Assembly: GCA_965603075.1 (NCBI GenBank)
Contig: CBFDBO010000003.1
Location: 124,001-188,000 of the forward strand
DNA from: JABJOR01 sp965603075
GTDB lineage: Bacteria > Pseudomonadota > Alphaproteobacteria > Rhodospirillales > Casp-alpha2
DNA length: 64,000 bases
Direction: 5' to 3'
Positions 8,793 through 17,745 of this stretch are shown here, in pieces. The notes beneath the pieces are model-generated. The model worked only from the letters and a program-made list of their open reading frames with translations, had not been told where the DNA came from and did no database searches. The first letter of the stretch is position 1. Every line of letters starts with the position of its first letter. A program made the translations under genes and the position numbers.

Positions 8793-9029
8793 TTATCCAC
8801 CCTTAATTGGTGGGAAAATTGTAATTTTATCATTATCCATCATGATATGTTCTTCACGTAGACTTGGCGGGACAGGACGGTCATTGATCATTACGGCATA
8901 TGTATCTTCTACAGGTAAGTCCAACAGAGCCATCAATTTTGTAATTGAAAGGCCGTCTTGGAATTCATGTATGCCTGACGCGCTTGGTTGAACGCCGTGG
9001 ATTGATACAATATTTACATCAATCTTCAT
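8793..9029 (-). CDS. MoaD/ThiS-like beta-grasp protein, AOR partner
   Basis: A 78-residue ubiquitin-like sulfur-carrier protein that ends in Gly-Gly (FPPIKGG), the site that is adenylated and thiocarboxylated in MoaD and ThiS. It starts four bases after the stop of the AOR gene, so the two are co-transcribed. Such MoaD-like genes commonly accompany tungsten-containing aldehyde ferredoxin oxidoreductases and are thought to supply the dithiolene sulfur of the pterin cofactor. A classical moaD or thiS role is less likely because no other cofactor gene is adjacent. Confidence 0.82.
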   Translation of the reverse strand: MKIDVNIVSIHGVQPSASGIHEFQDGLSITKLMALLDLPVEDTYAVMINDRPVPPSLREEHIMMDNDKITIFPPIKGG

Positions 9030-9033
9030 TACC

Positions 9034-10875
9034 TTAGCGGAGTTTCAAGCGCGACATAGTTTCGTTGCTTGGAACACCCTCTGATGTCCAGCCCCGTAAT
9101 TCATAATACTCAGGTAACATAACATCCAACTCATTAACTTTACCCGTAGCCGCGCCCGTTTTTGCAGGTTCTTTAAGCATACGGTCCGGTAAAGTGTCAT
9201 CGGATTTGCTGAGACCGGATGCCAAATTAAATAGCCTTTCTAGATTCCAGATACGCTCACCGGTTTCCATCAGTCGTTCAATCGTCCATGAACCTTCATC
9301 ACCAGGTACGGCAGCGTCCAGTTGTTTGACCAGCATGTCGTCACCAAAACCGCCGCGCGCAAATGCACAAAGGCCTATTGAATCATACATTGCCATGCCG
9401 TCTTGTGCCGTGCGAACGGATGGGGCGCGATTGATGGTGGAGACATCGCTATAATCTTCGTTCCAAGAATTCCCCTTCATATGACATGCGCCGCGATTGG
9501 AGGTTGCATAAAGCAGGCCCATACCTTGCATGGCGCGTGGATCATACCCGGCAAATTCTTGACCTTTTACGGTCATGGAAAATTCAGGGTGACCATATTT
9601 TTCACATAATAATCGTGAGCCTAAACCTAACTCAATTCCAAAGCCTTCAGCCTTTCCTGTGACCTCAGCTGCCCAGCACAAGGCTTCGGCGCTTCCAAAG
9701 TTTAGCTCCATACCACCCGTGTGTTTCGTGGTAATGGCCCCAATTTCAAATAATTCCATCGCTGCACTTACCGTACCACCAAAGGACATAGGGTCCATGG
9801 AATGTTCATTGCATAACATATTGGCGTAAGTGGCGGCTTCCAGATCGCTGACACCACACATGGGGCCAAGGCTGAAGCCGGATTCATATTCCAAACCACC
9901 TTCGGCTTTTGTGTATTTATCACCACTGTCTTTGACGCTGAAATGTGACGGGTCTATTTTGACAACGCGTTGGCATCCAATGGTGCAGCCAAAGCATGCT
10001 TTATTGGTAAGTAGGTTCGATTTTCCATCCGATTTACGAATACGCTTCATGGCGGGGGCATTGATGTCTTTTGTGCCTTCGAACTGGACGTCTTGGCAGT
10101 TTCGGGTCGGCAAGCTGCCCCATGACTCATTTACATCCATCATCAACATGGTACCGGATGCCGCCTTTGCTTTACGGTCTTGGGTCGCATTAAGCTTGGC
10201 GTTTGCTTGGGTGGTTACGGTCAAGAACTTTTTGGGATCAGCGACCTGAACGCCCATGGTGCCACGGACGGCGACAGTCTTTAAATTCTTCGAGCCCATC
10301 ACTGTGCCAACACCAGAGCGTCCGGCGGCACGATCACGATCATTTACGATACAGGCATATTTCACACCTTTCTCTCCACTGATCCCGATGGAGGCTAGCT
10401 TGATCTCGTTATCTTGATGCTTTTTCTTGATAAGCTCTTCTGTTTCCCAAACTGTTTTATTCCAGATGAAACCTTCGGCATCCAGTAATTCAGCTTTATC
10501 ATTATGGATGTTTAAATAGACGGGCTTTGGTGCACTGCCTTCAAGTATAATCATGTCCCAGCCAGCATGTTTCAATTCTGCACCGAAAAATCCGCCAGAA
10601 TTGGAACAAGCAATAGCATGTGTTAATGCACCCTTTGTCACGGCAGCCCAGCGGCTGCTTGTTGAAGCTGAAGTGCCTGTTAAGGGGCCTGTCACAAGAA
10701 TAAGCTTATTACCGGAGGATTCCGGATCAACTTTAGGGTCAACCTCCTCCATTAAATATTTGCTGCCCAGTCCACGTACGCCAATGAATTGCTCCGCCCA
10801 TTTCATGTTTAGCGGTTCAGATGTGCATTTCAGGTTCGTTAGATCAACGCGAAGGATTTTACCTTGCCAAGCCAT
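9034..10875 (-). CDS. Aldehyde ferredoxin oxidoreductase family protein (W/Mo-pterin)
   Basis: A 613-residue cytoplasmic enzyme, full length for the AOR family, which oxidises aldehydes to acids with a tungsto- or molybdo-bispterin and one 4Fe-4S cluster. The N-terminal half has the characteristic GVRGLGSKYL and GPLTGT segments. The cluster ligands are CFGCTIGC (CxxCxxxC) near residue 295 plus the later Cys in IGLCAFA. The pterin-binding DRAAGRSGVG segment is visible. The enzyme is best known from anaerobes but occurs in some proteobacteria. No separate electron-transfer subunit is adjacent, so its redox partner (ferredoxin or other) is elsewhere. The aldehyde substrate is unknown. Confidence 0.92.
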   Translation of the reverse strand: MAWQGKILRVDLTNLKCTSEPLNMKWAEQFIGVRGLGSKYLMEEVDPKVDPESSGNKLILVTGPLTGTSASTSSRWAAVTKGALTHAIACSNSGGFFGAELKHAGWDMIILEGSAPKPVYLNIHNDKAELLDAEGFIWNKTVWETEELIKKKHQDNEIKLASIGISGEKGVKYACIVNDRDRAAGRSGVGTVMGSKNLKTVAVRGTMGVQVADPKKFLTVTTQANAKLNATQDRKAKAASGTMLMMDVNESWGSLPTRNCQDVQFEGTKDINAPAMKRIRKSDGKSNLLTNKACFGCTIGCQRVVKIDPSHFSVKDSGDKYTKAEGGLEYESGFSLGPMCGVSDLEAATYANMLCNEHSMDPMSFGGTVSAAMELFEIGAITTKHTGGMELNFGSAEALCWAAEVTGKAEGFGIELGLGSRLLCEKYGHPEFSMTVKGQEFAGYDPRAMQGMGLLYATSNRGACHMKGNSWNEDYSDVSTINRAPSVRTAQDGMAMYDSIGLCAFARGGFGDDMLVKQLDAAVPGDEGSWTIERLMETGERIWNLERLFNLASGLSKSDDTLPDRMLKEPAKTGAATGKVNELDVMLPEYYELRGWTSEGVPSNETMSRLKLR

Positions 10876-10980
10876 ATTTAGATTCCAGTATAGTGAGCCC
10901 GTTTATGAGGGCGTGATTTGATTTTACTCGATAACACTCAATGTCATGAATGTGCCCTATTGGTCAATAATCATCTAAAG

Positions 10981-11775
10981 TTATTTGGTGTTATTGTTTA
11001 TTTCGAGGCTGCGAGCCCGTGATTTATCCAATGCTTCATGCCAGCCAGATAATCCACCGTTTCCTTGTAAGGCCTCAAGTGCCAAGAGGGTCAATGTACC
11101 GGGACTGGCGTATTCATTGGTCATATGATCAAAGCTGTTTTCTGGATGGGCCAAAACCATACCACCCGTGGCCCGGAGGGCTTGAGCGGACATTTCCCGT
11201 GCGGTGATAGGATTAAGCCCGGCTTGCTCAAACCAATTGGCAACACTGGCGATGCCCGCATGGAAAACACTGAAAACAACACCGTGAATACTGGCGAGTT
11301 CAAATGCTTCTTCGTTGTCAAATACATGCACAGAACCTAGTTTCTCTAATATATCATGCGCAATAGGGTTGTCAGGGTAGAGACACGTCGGGCTTTCACC
11401 GATTTCAGCGGCTGTGACAGGCAGGCTCCTAATTGCTTGAGCAGGGCTAACAGCGCGAGAGATACCATCAAGGGCAACACCCGCAGCAACGGACAGAGCA
11501 ATCTGTTCCTCACGCCAAGGAAGACCAGAGATAGCATCTATCAAATCTGGTGGGCGAGTTGCCAAAATAATGACATCACACTGTTCAACTAATGCTTCGT
11601 TACTCTTGGCGATCTCAAGGTTGAATTCATCAGACAGAGCGATGGCTTGAGCTGCACCCCGCGGGGATAGAATAATTTTCGGTCTTTTATCGAAGGTATC
11701 TGTTGGCCTCAATAGCCCTCGAACCATATATCCGGCTAAATGCCCAACACCCAGAAAACCAATTTTGTAGGTCAT
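10981..11775 (-). CDS. Pyrroline-5-carboxylate reductase-like NAD(P)-dependent oxidoreductase
   Basis: A 264-residue protein with an N-terminal Rossmann fold (KIGFLGVGHLAGYMVRGLL; G8-x-G10) and the helical C-terminal dimerisation domain of the ProC family, including the late ATGGMVLAHPENSF segment. ProC reduces pyrroline-5-carboxylate to proline. The C-terminal catalytic consensus of true ProC (TSPGGTT) is here YASPGTLT, so it may be a paralogue acting on another imine. It is transcribed towards the AOR gene with a 105-bp gap. Confidence 0.72.
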   Translation of the reverse strand: MTYKIGFLGVGHLAGYMVRGLLRPTDTFDKRPKIILSPRGAAQAIALSDEFNLEIAKSNEALVEQCDVIILATRPPDLIDAISGLPWREEQIALSVAAGVALDGISRAVSPAQAIRSLPVTAAEIGESPTCLYPDNPIAHDILEKLGSVHVFDNEEAFELASIHGVVFSVFHAGIASVANWFEQAGLNPITAREMSAQALRATGGMVLAHPENSFDHMTNEYASPGTLTLLALEALQGNGGLSGWHEALDKSRARSLEINNNTK

Positions 11776-11919
11776 TTAATTTCCTTTATACGTTCATAAA
11801 TCGTATCTCGAATATTTGATGATGAAACATGGTTAATTTTTAGCAAGGTTTTGTTAACCAAGTTATGTGAACAATAACATACGGTGCAAGAATCGCCGCA
11901 TCTTATAGGAGTTGGAACC

Positions 11920-12105
11920 ATGAGAATCAGTTTTAATGGACCAGAAGAGTATCAAGAAATCCTCAATGCAGAATTGGGTAAAGCCGCGGGCGTTATGGAA
12001 ATGACCGGAGATCGCTCAGCATTAGGAATGGCTGCCATTGATGTTTTAGGCAATGACATCAGCCTAGATGATTCGGTGCTCGATATGGACGAAATTTATT
12101 ATTAA
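11920..12105 (+). CDS. Small acidic protein of unknown function
   Basis: A 61-residue protein starting at the ATG at 11920 with AGGAG nine bases upstream; a GTG at 11884 is possible but lacks an RBS. It is strongly acidic and ends DDSVLDMDEIYY. No membrane segment, signal peptide or cysteine is present. It is convergent with the malic enzyme gene, 13 bp away. I cannot assign a function. The codon pattern and RBS favour a real gene. Confidence 0.55.
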   Translation: MRISFNGPEEYQEILNAELGKAAGVMEMTGDRSALGMAAIDVLGNDISLDDSVLDMDEIYY

Positions 12106-12118
12106 GAACCCGGCAAAC

Positions 12119-14428
12119 TTATAATAGTTTGTCTTGCTCTGTTTCTATTGCCTCTGCTGCGGCGATAGCTGACATATTGACAATGCCGCGGGCGGTAACC
12201 GAGGCGGTTAGAATATGGGCTGGCTTGGCGGCTCCAATTAAAATTGGACCGATAACCAAACCATCAGCAATCTTTTTGACCATCGTAAATGCTATATGTG
12301 CCGCGTCTTGATCCGGCATAATGAATAAGTTTGCGGTTCCTTTAAGTTGGCTATTGGGGAACATGCGATCACGAAGCTCTTCATCCAAAGCATTATCGGC
12401 GTGCATTTCACCATCGACCATTAGGTCAGGGTGCTTTTCGTGCAGAATTCTTGTGGCTTTTCTAACCTTTAAAGAGGTTTCTGAATCTTCAGAGCCAAAA
12501 TTAGAATGTGAGAGCATGGCAATGCGAGGCGTTATACCAAACCGCCGAATTTCGTGAGAAGCAATCAACGTCATTTCTACTAAATCTTCAGCCGTTGGAT
12601 CGAGCGTGACATGGGTGTCACAAAAAAAGAAGGTCCCTTTTGATAGCACCAGCGCATTCATAGAATAAATATTCTGCGCGTAGTCTGCTTTGCCGATGAT
12701 CGAACATAAATATTTCAAATGCCAATCAAACCGACCATGGATACCACAAATTAACGCATCGGCTTCCCCTTGGGCAACCATGCACGCTGCAATCACGGTG
12801 TTATTGGTGCGCATAATAGTCCGTGCAGCGTCCGGCGAGATACCATTACGTTCTGCACACTTGAGAAAGAATTTCCAATATTGATCATATCGGGGATCAT
12901 TTTCCGGGTTACAGATCTCAAAATCTCGCCCAACTTGTAATCGTAATCCAAAATGTCCAATTCGTCTGGCAATGATTTCGGGGCGACCAATTAATATTGG
13001 CTTGCCAATTTCATCATCAACAATGACCCGAACCGCGCGTAAGACGCGTTCGTCTTCACCTTCAGCAAAAACTATTGATTTATTTGTTCCTTTAACTCGA
13101 TCAAAAATGGGCTTCATGACCATGCCAGAACGGAATACAAATCGTTCGAGTTTATCAAGGTATTGTTCAAAGTTTTCAATCGGCGTGGTTGCAACACCAC
13201 TATCCATGGCAGCTTTGGCAACAGCCGGTGCAACATGGGTTATCAAACGAGGGTCAAATGGTTTGGGAATCAGGTATTCTGCCCCAAATAATAACTTCTC
13301 ACCAGTATATGCCTTAGCGACAACTTCTGAGCTCTCGGCTGTTGCTAAATCAGCAATAGCACGTACAGCGGCCAACTTCATTTCTTCATTGATTTCTGTT
13401 GCCCCTACATCTAATGCGCCCCGGAAAATAAACGGGAAGCATAAAACATTATTAACCTGATTAGGAAAATCTGAGCGTCCGGTTGCAATTACGGCGTCGG
13501 GACGAATTTCACGGGCAATATCTGGCATGATCTCGGGGTCTGGGTTGGCGAGCGCCATGATCAATGGTTTATCGGCCATTTTTTTAATCATTTCGGGCTT
13601 TAAAATACCACCAGCCGACAACCCTAAGAATACATCAGCCCCATCGATAACATCATCCAGTGTACGAGCATCAGTATCTTGGGCAAATCCATCCTTATGT
13701 GGGTTCATTTCCTCTATACGGCCTTTGTAGACCACACCGGCAACATCGACCAGTGTGATATTTTCTCGACGTAAGCCCAGATGCATAAGCAAATTCAAAC
13801 AGGCAATACCAGCGGCACCACCACCTGTGGAAACCATTTTAACGTCTTCAATTTTTTTCTCTACAACACGCAGTCCGTTGATGATCGCCGAACTAACGAC
13901 AATTGCTGTGCCATGCTGGTCATCGTGAAAAACAGGGATATTCATCTTTTCACGGCATTTTTGCTCAACAATAAAACATTCCGGTGCTTTGATATCTTCT
14001 AGATTGATGGCACCAAATGTGGGTTCTAACGAGATGATAATGTCGGCCAGTTTATCTGGATCCAGTTCGTCAATTTCGATATCAAAAACATCTATTCCAG
14101 CAAATTGTTTAAAAAGAACAGCTTTACCTTCCATGACAGGTTTTGACGCAAGGGGCCCGATGGCACCAAGACCCAATACGGCTGTACCGTTACTAATGAC
14201 GGCCACCATATTACCGCGATTCGTTAAATTCCTAGCTTCGGACGGGTTTTCTTCGATCTCTAGACAGGCGAACGCGACACCGGGGGAGTAAGCAAGTGCC
14301 AAATCACGTTGATTGCCGAGCGGCTTTGTTGCTGATACCTGCACTTTACCCGGGTGTGGGTAACGATGGTAATGAAGCGCCATATCTTTCAGGGTTTCCT
14401 GATCGGCCATTTTGGGTATCCTGTCCAT
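12119..14428 (-). CDS. maeB: NADP-dependent malic enzyme fused to phosphotransacetylase-like domain
   Basis: A 769-residue MaeB-type enzyme. Residues about 1-420 are the malic enzyme module, with SPGVAFACLEI near the N-terminus and the nucleotide-binding GGGAAGIACL near residue 205. Residues about 430-769 resemble phosphate acetyl/butyryltransferase but in MaeB act as an acetyl-CoA-sensing regulatory domain. It converts malate to pyruvate with CO2 release and supplies NADPH. It is a single gene, with its own start 41 bp from the divergent glycerophosphodiesterase gene. Confidence 0.96.
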   Translation of the reverse strand: MDRIPKMADQETLKDMALHYHRYPHPGKVQVSATKPLGNQRDLALAYSPGVAFACLEIEENPSEARNLTNRGNMVAVISNGTAVLGLGAIGPLASKPVMEGKAVLFKQFAGIDVFDIEIDELDPDKLADIIISLEPTFGAINLEDIKAPECFIVEQKCREKMNIPVFHDDQHGTAIVVSSAIINGLRVVEKKIEDVKMVSTGGGAAGIACLNLLMHLGLRRENITLVDVAGVVYKGRIEEMNPHKDGFAQDTDARTLDDVIDGADVFLGLSAGGILKPEMIKKMADKPLIMALANPDPEIMPDIAREIRPDAVIATGRSDFPNQVNNVLCFPFIFRGALDVGATEINEEMKLAAVRAIADLATAESSEVVAKAYTGEKLLFGAEYLIPKPFDPRLITHVAPAVAKAAMDSGVATTPIENFEQYLDKLERFVFRSGMVMKPIFDRVKGTNKSIVFAEGEDERVLRAVRVIVDDEIGKPILIGRPEIIARRIGHFGLRLQVGRDFEICNPENDPRYDQYWKFFLKCAERNGISPDAARTIMRTNNTVIAACMVAQGEADALICGIHGRFDWHLKYLCSIIGKADYAQNIYSMNALVLSKGTFFFCDTHVTLDPTAEDLVEMTLIASHEIRRFGITPRIAMLSHSNFGSEDSETSLKVRKATRILHEKHPDLMVDGEMHADNALDEELRDRMFPNSQLKGTANLFIMPDQDAAHIAFTMVKKIADGLVIGPILIGAAKPAHILTASVTARGIVNMSAIAAAEAIETEQDKLL

Positions 14429-14469
14429 AATTAGTGTAAAATAGAATGCAATAATGTGAGTATCGTCTA

Positions 14470-15222
14470 ATGAATAGGGAACTGTCTAGTCACCTGCTAA
14501 AATTGCCATCAATTATTGGCCATAGGGGAGCATGTGGTCATGCGCCTGAAAACACAATAGCATCTTTTAAAGCTGCGGGTGATATGGGGGTAACGTGCGT
14601 AGAAATCGATGTGAAAATTTCTAAAAAATCTGAATTATTGATTATCCATGATGACACTCTTGACCGCACAACAACGGGTGAGGGGGCTGTAGAATCGAAA
14701 GTATATGATGAAATTAAATTATTAGATGCTGGAAGCTGGTTTTCAGCAGAATTCTCAGACGCTACCGTACCCAGCCTAATGGAAACTCTGGAATTCCTAG
14801 GTGATCATAATATGACCTGCAATTTAGAAATTAAACCCAGCCCTGGGTTGGAAATTAAAACGGCACAAGCTATTTGTGCTTTCTTCAATAATGGCTGGCC
14901 AATTAATCTGCCGCTTCCATTGTTTTCTAGTTTTAGCGATACATGTTTAGAAATTGCCTTGCAAGAAACGTCCCATATCGACCGAGCTCTATTATTGGTA
15001 GATTTTGATACGAACTGGCAGGCAAGGGCAGAAAAAGTCACGGCCTGTTCTGTCCATATTTGCCATAAGCGATTGGAGTATGATGCTGCTAGAAGCATAA
15101 TTGATGCAGGGTATTCCTTGCGATGTTATACTGTAAACGATAATGAAACAGCCAAAAGGTTATTTGAATGGGGAATTGAGAGCGTATTTACGGATTATCC
15201 TGATAGAATTACTGATAATTGA
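14470..15222 (+). CDS. Glycerophosphodiester phosphodiesterase
   Basis: A 250-residue TIM-barrel enzyme with the family signature: IGHRGACGHAPENT near residue 17 (catalytic His and Arg, metal Glu), VEIDVKIS, then IHDDTLDRTT with the second catalytic His. The C-terminus has the usual FTDYPD. It lacks a signal peptide, so it resembles cytoplasmic UgpQ, releasing glycerol-3-phosphate from phospholipid head-group diesters. It is monocistronic and divergent from maeB. Confidence 0.9.
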   Translation: MNRELSSHLLKLPSIIGHRGACGHAPENTIASFKAAGDMGVTCVEIDVKISKKSELLIIHDDTLDRTTTGEGAVESKVYDEIKLLDAGSWFSAEFSDATVPSLMETLEFLGDHNMTCNLEIKPSPGLEIKTAQAICAFFNNGWPINLPLPLFSSFSDTCLEIALQETSHIDRALLLVDFDTNWQARAEKVTACSVHICHKRLEYDAARSIIDAGYSLRCYTVNDNETAKRLFEWGIESVFTDYPDRITDN

Positions 15223-15318
15223 TGGAAAATGAATAAACATTGCGTGTGTTTTTGAATTTACATTTTATGATGCCGCCATTCACCCTTAACATATTACCTT
15301 ATACTTACGGAGATACCC

Positions 15319-15618
15319 ATGTCTGATACAATCGTCGCATCCCATATTCTTTGCTCAACTGATAGCGATAGCATCGAAGAAGCAACAGCTACCATCAACA
15401 CTATAATTGCAGCTATCGAAGACGGAGCTGAGTTCGCTGATATGGCGAAAGAGCATTCTTCTTGCCCTTCCAGCAGAAGCGGTGGTGATCTAGGCAGCTT
15501 TGGTCGCGGTATGATGGTTCCAGAGTTTGAGGTTGCCGCTTTTGCCCTAGAAATTGATGAAGTCAGCGGCCCGGTAGAAACCAACTTTGGTGTTCACCTG
15601 ATCAAACGCACGGCTTAA
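15319..15618 (+). CDS. Single-domain parvulin peptidyl-prolyl isomerase
   Basis: A 99-residue protein that is just the rotamase domain: ASHILCST at the N-terminus, the acidic SCPSSRSGGDLGSFGRGMMVPEFE core, and the C-terminal NFGVHLIKRT. This corresponds to cytoplasmic PpiC (Par10). It catalyses cis-trans isomerisation of prolyl bonds. There is no signal peptide or chaperone domain, unlike SurA or PpiD. A clear terminator follows. Confidence 0.9.
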   Translation: MSDTIVASHILCSTDSDSIEEATATINTIIAAIEDGAEFADMAKEHSSCPSSRSGGDLGSFGRGMMVPEFEVAAFALEIDEVSGPVETNFGVHLIKRTA

Positions 15619-15623
15619 TTTAT

Positions 15624-15650
15624 AACGACCTCATTTTACGGTCGTTTTTA
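15624..15650. terminator. Bidirectional rho-independent terminator
   Basis: AACGACC (15624-15630) pairs with GGTCGTT (15640-15646) across a nine-base loop and is followed by a T run. On the minus strand an A/T-rich flank also gives a usable U tract, so it can serve both the parvulin gene and the convergent DUF1491 gene. Confidence 0.8.
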
Positions 15651-15986
15651 AAGATTATATTTTTCTAAGCTAAATTTCCCGCCAGCATCTTCAATCTCCA
15701 CGATCCAACAATCCGGATCGTAACTGATCTGGCGGGAAAGATAATCATCGGCGGTTTCTTCCTCGACCAACCCTTCCCCCGTAGCGGACGCCCAAATACG
15801 CACGCCATCTTGACCATAGGACCTGCTGAAAACCGTACAGCCTTTGGAAAATTGGTTCACTTTCAAATAGACAGCGCCACCATCAGGGTCACCTGAGCGA
15901 ACAATCACGGCGGTGATGAAATCAATGTCCAATTGACGGATCAGTCCTTTGACCCAAATTCCCGGTTTAAGTTTCGGTTCTGTCAC
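15648..15986 (-). CDS. DUF1491 family protein
   Basis: A 112-residue cytoplasmic protein matching the alphaproteobacterial DUF1491 pattern: LKPGIWVKGLIRQ at the N-terminus, the central VIVRSGDPDGGAVYLKV, and a C-terminal DPDCWIVEIED. The function of the family is unknown. Its ATG overlaps the stop of the upstream ThDP-enzyme gene by four bases, so the two are translationally coupled. Confidence 0.75.
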   Translation of the reverse strand: MTEPKLKPGIWVKGLIRQLDIDFITAVIVRSGDPDGGAVYLKVNQFSKGCTVFSRSYGQDGVRIWASATGEGLVEEETADDYLSRQISYDPDCWIVEIEDAGGKFSLEKYNL

Positions 15987-17647
15987 TTTTCAGTAGCCAG
16001 AGCGTTCGCTCTAAACTGGCTAAGGGTTGTCGCTGGGGTCAAGCTTTCAGGGTCTTGAATGATTTCAATGATAGAGGGCTTGTTTGATGCTTTCGCGCGT
16101 TCGAATGCGGCGCTGAAATCTTCGGTCTTCTCTACCCGTTCTCCATGCCCCCCATAGGCAAATGCCAGTGCACAAAAATCTGGATTGGAAAGTTCGGTTC
16201 CTGAAACACGAGCGGGATATTCCCGTTCTTGATGCATGCGAATAGTGCCATACATGCCGTTATTGACAACAATAACAATGATGTTGGCACCGTATTGAAC
16301 GGCGGTTGAAAATTCTTGCCCGTTCATCAAGAAACACCCATCGCCGGCAAAGGCAATAACCTCGCGGTTGGGATGAACAAGTTTTGCGGCGATTGCCGCC
16401 GGGGTTCCATACCCCATAGACCCATTGGTGGGAGCCAACTGAGTTCGGTAATTATGATATTGATAAAAACGGTGCACCCAAACGGCGTAGTTACCCGCGC
16501 CATTGCACATAAACGTATCACTTGGAATGTTTGCGCCTAACCATTTAACAATTTCCCCCATATGCACATTGCCGGGAACGCTTGTGGGCGGAGTATTCCA
16601 AACCACGTATTCTGCGTTTGCCTCAATGGTCCGTTTAGACCAATTGCCGGGTTTGGCGGGAAGCGTATTTATTGCTTCCATGAAATCGGGCATCGACGCA
16701 TTGATACCTAATGTGGGTCTAAATACATGACCTAGTTCTTCGATTCCGGGATAAATATGAACTAACTTTTGGATGGGTTCGGGTGATTTTAAAAGCGTAT
16801 AGTTGCTGGTGGTCATTTCCCCAAGGCGTGTACCAATGGCAATGATCAAGTCTGCATCTTTAATACGCTCGGCCAATTTTGGGTTGATGCCAATACCCAT
16901 ATCGCCAGCATAATTTGGGTGAGTGTTTTCAAAACGATCGTGTGAGCGGAAAGAAGTCACCACTGGCAAGTTCCAATTATCAGAAAACTGGATTAAATCT
17001 TCACACGCTTGAGCGTTCCATCCGCTGTCACCCGCAACAACGATGGGGCGTTCTGCGCTTTCTAATAGCTGAGAAAACTGTTCCAGATCTCTAGGGGCAG
17101 GTGAGGATGACACAGGTGCTATCGGGGGAATGTCCGCCACATCTGATAATTGGCATAACATATCCTCTGGCAAGGCAAGAACAACGGGACCCGGCCGACC
17201 TGAGATTGCGGTATGCCATGCACGACTGATATATTCCGGAATGCGGCCCGGGTCATCGATCTGGGCGATCCATTTTGCCATTTGCCCGAACATGTGAGTG
17301 TAATCAATCTCTTGAAAGGCTTCACGGTCTAGATTCTCGCGGCCCACCTGACCGATAAATAAGATCATAGGGGTGGCATCTTGGTACGCAATATGAACAC
17401 CGTTACTGGCATTGGTAGAACCCGGTCCACGGGTGACAAAACAAATGCCCGGCTTACCCGTCATTTTGCCATAAGCATCAGCCATAATAGCCGCGCCACC
17501 TTCTTGGCGACAGGTGATGAAGCGCAAGTCGGGGGTGTCGTGCAAGGCATCGAGCACGTTTAGATAACTCTCGCCCGGAACGCCAAAAGCAATTTCAGCA
17601 CCTTGAACGCGCAAGCTATCAATTAAAATTTGTCCACCAGTTCTCAT
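15983..17647 (-). CDS. Thiamine diphosphate-dependent acetolactate synthase-like enzyme
   Basis: A 554-residue enzyme with the three-domain ThDP fold: the N-terminal pyrimidine-binding domain with the catalytic Glu at residue 49 (CRQEGGAAIMADAYG), a middle domain, and the C-terminal ThDP/Mg site GDGCFLMNGQEF...NN. It resembles the large catalytic subunit of acetolactate synthase, but there is no ilvH small subunit nearby. It could be a related carboligase or decarboxylase. It sits downstream of serine dehydratase (which makes pyruvate) and an amidase; any link to pyruvate use is inference. Confidence 0.82.
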   Translation of the reverse strand: MRTGGQILIDSLRVQGAEIAFGVPGESYLNVLDALHDTPDLRFITCRQEGGAAIMADAYGKMTGKPGICFVTRGPGSTNASNGVHIAYQDATPMILFIGQVGRENLDREAFQEIDYTHMFGQMAKWIAQIDDPGRIPEYISRAWHTAISGRPGPVVLALPEDMLCQLSDVADIPPIAPVSSSPAPRDLEQFSQLLESAERPIVVAGDSGWNAQACEDLIQFSDNWNLPVVTSFRSHDRFENTHPNYAGDMGIGINPKLAERIKDADLIIAIGTRLGEMTTSNYTLLKSPEPIQKLVHIYPGIEELGHVFRPTLGINASMPDFMEAINTLPAKPGNWSKRTIEANAEYVVWNTPPTSVPGNVHMGEIVKWLGANIPSDTFMCNGAGNYAVWVHRFYQYHNYRTQLAPTNGSMGYGTPAAIAAKLVHPNREVIAFAGDGCFLMNGQEFSTAVQYGANIIVIVVNNGMYGTIRMHQEREYPARVSGTELSNPDFCALAFAYGGHGERVEKTEDFSAAFERAKASNKPSIIEIIQDPESLTPATTLSQFRANALATEK

Positions 17648-17745
17648 GTATCATCCCCTTGAATTATAGAATGAATAGATATGATCTCGGGTCCTTTATC
17701 AACCCTGCTACAATGAAAAATATAGCGGTAGTCACAAATGTGATT

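Noticed and set aside
12972..13460. Long plus-strand frame
   Set aside because: Antisense to maeB; no protein character.
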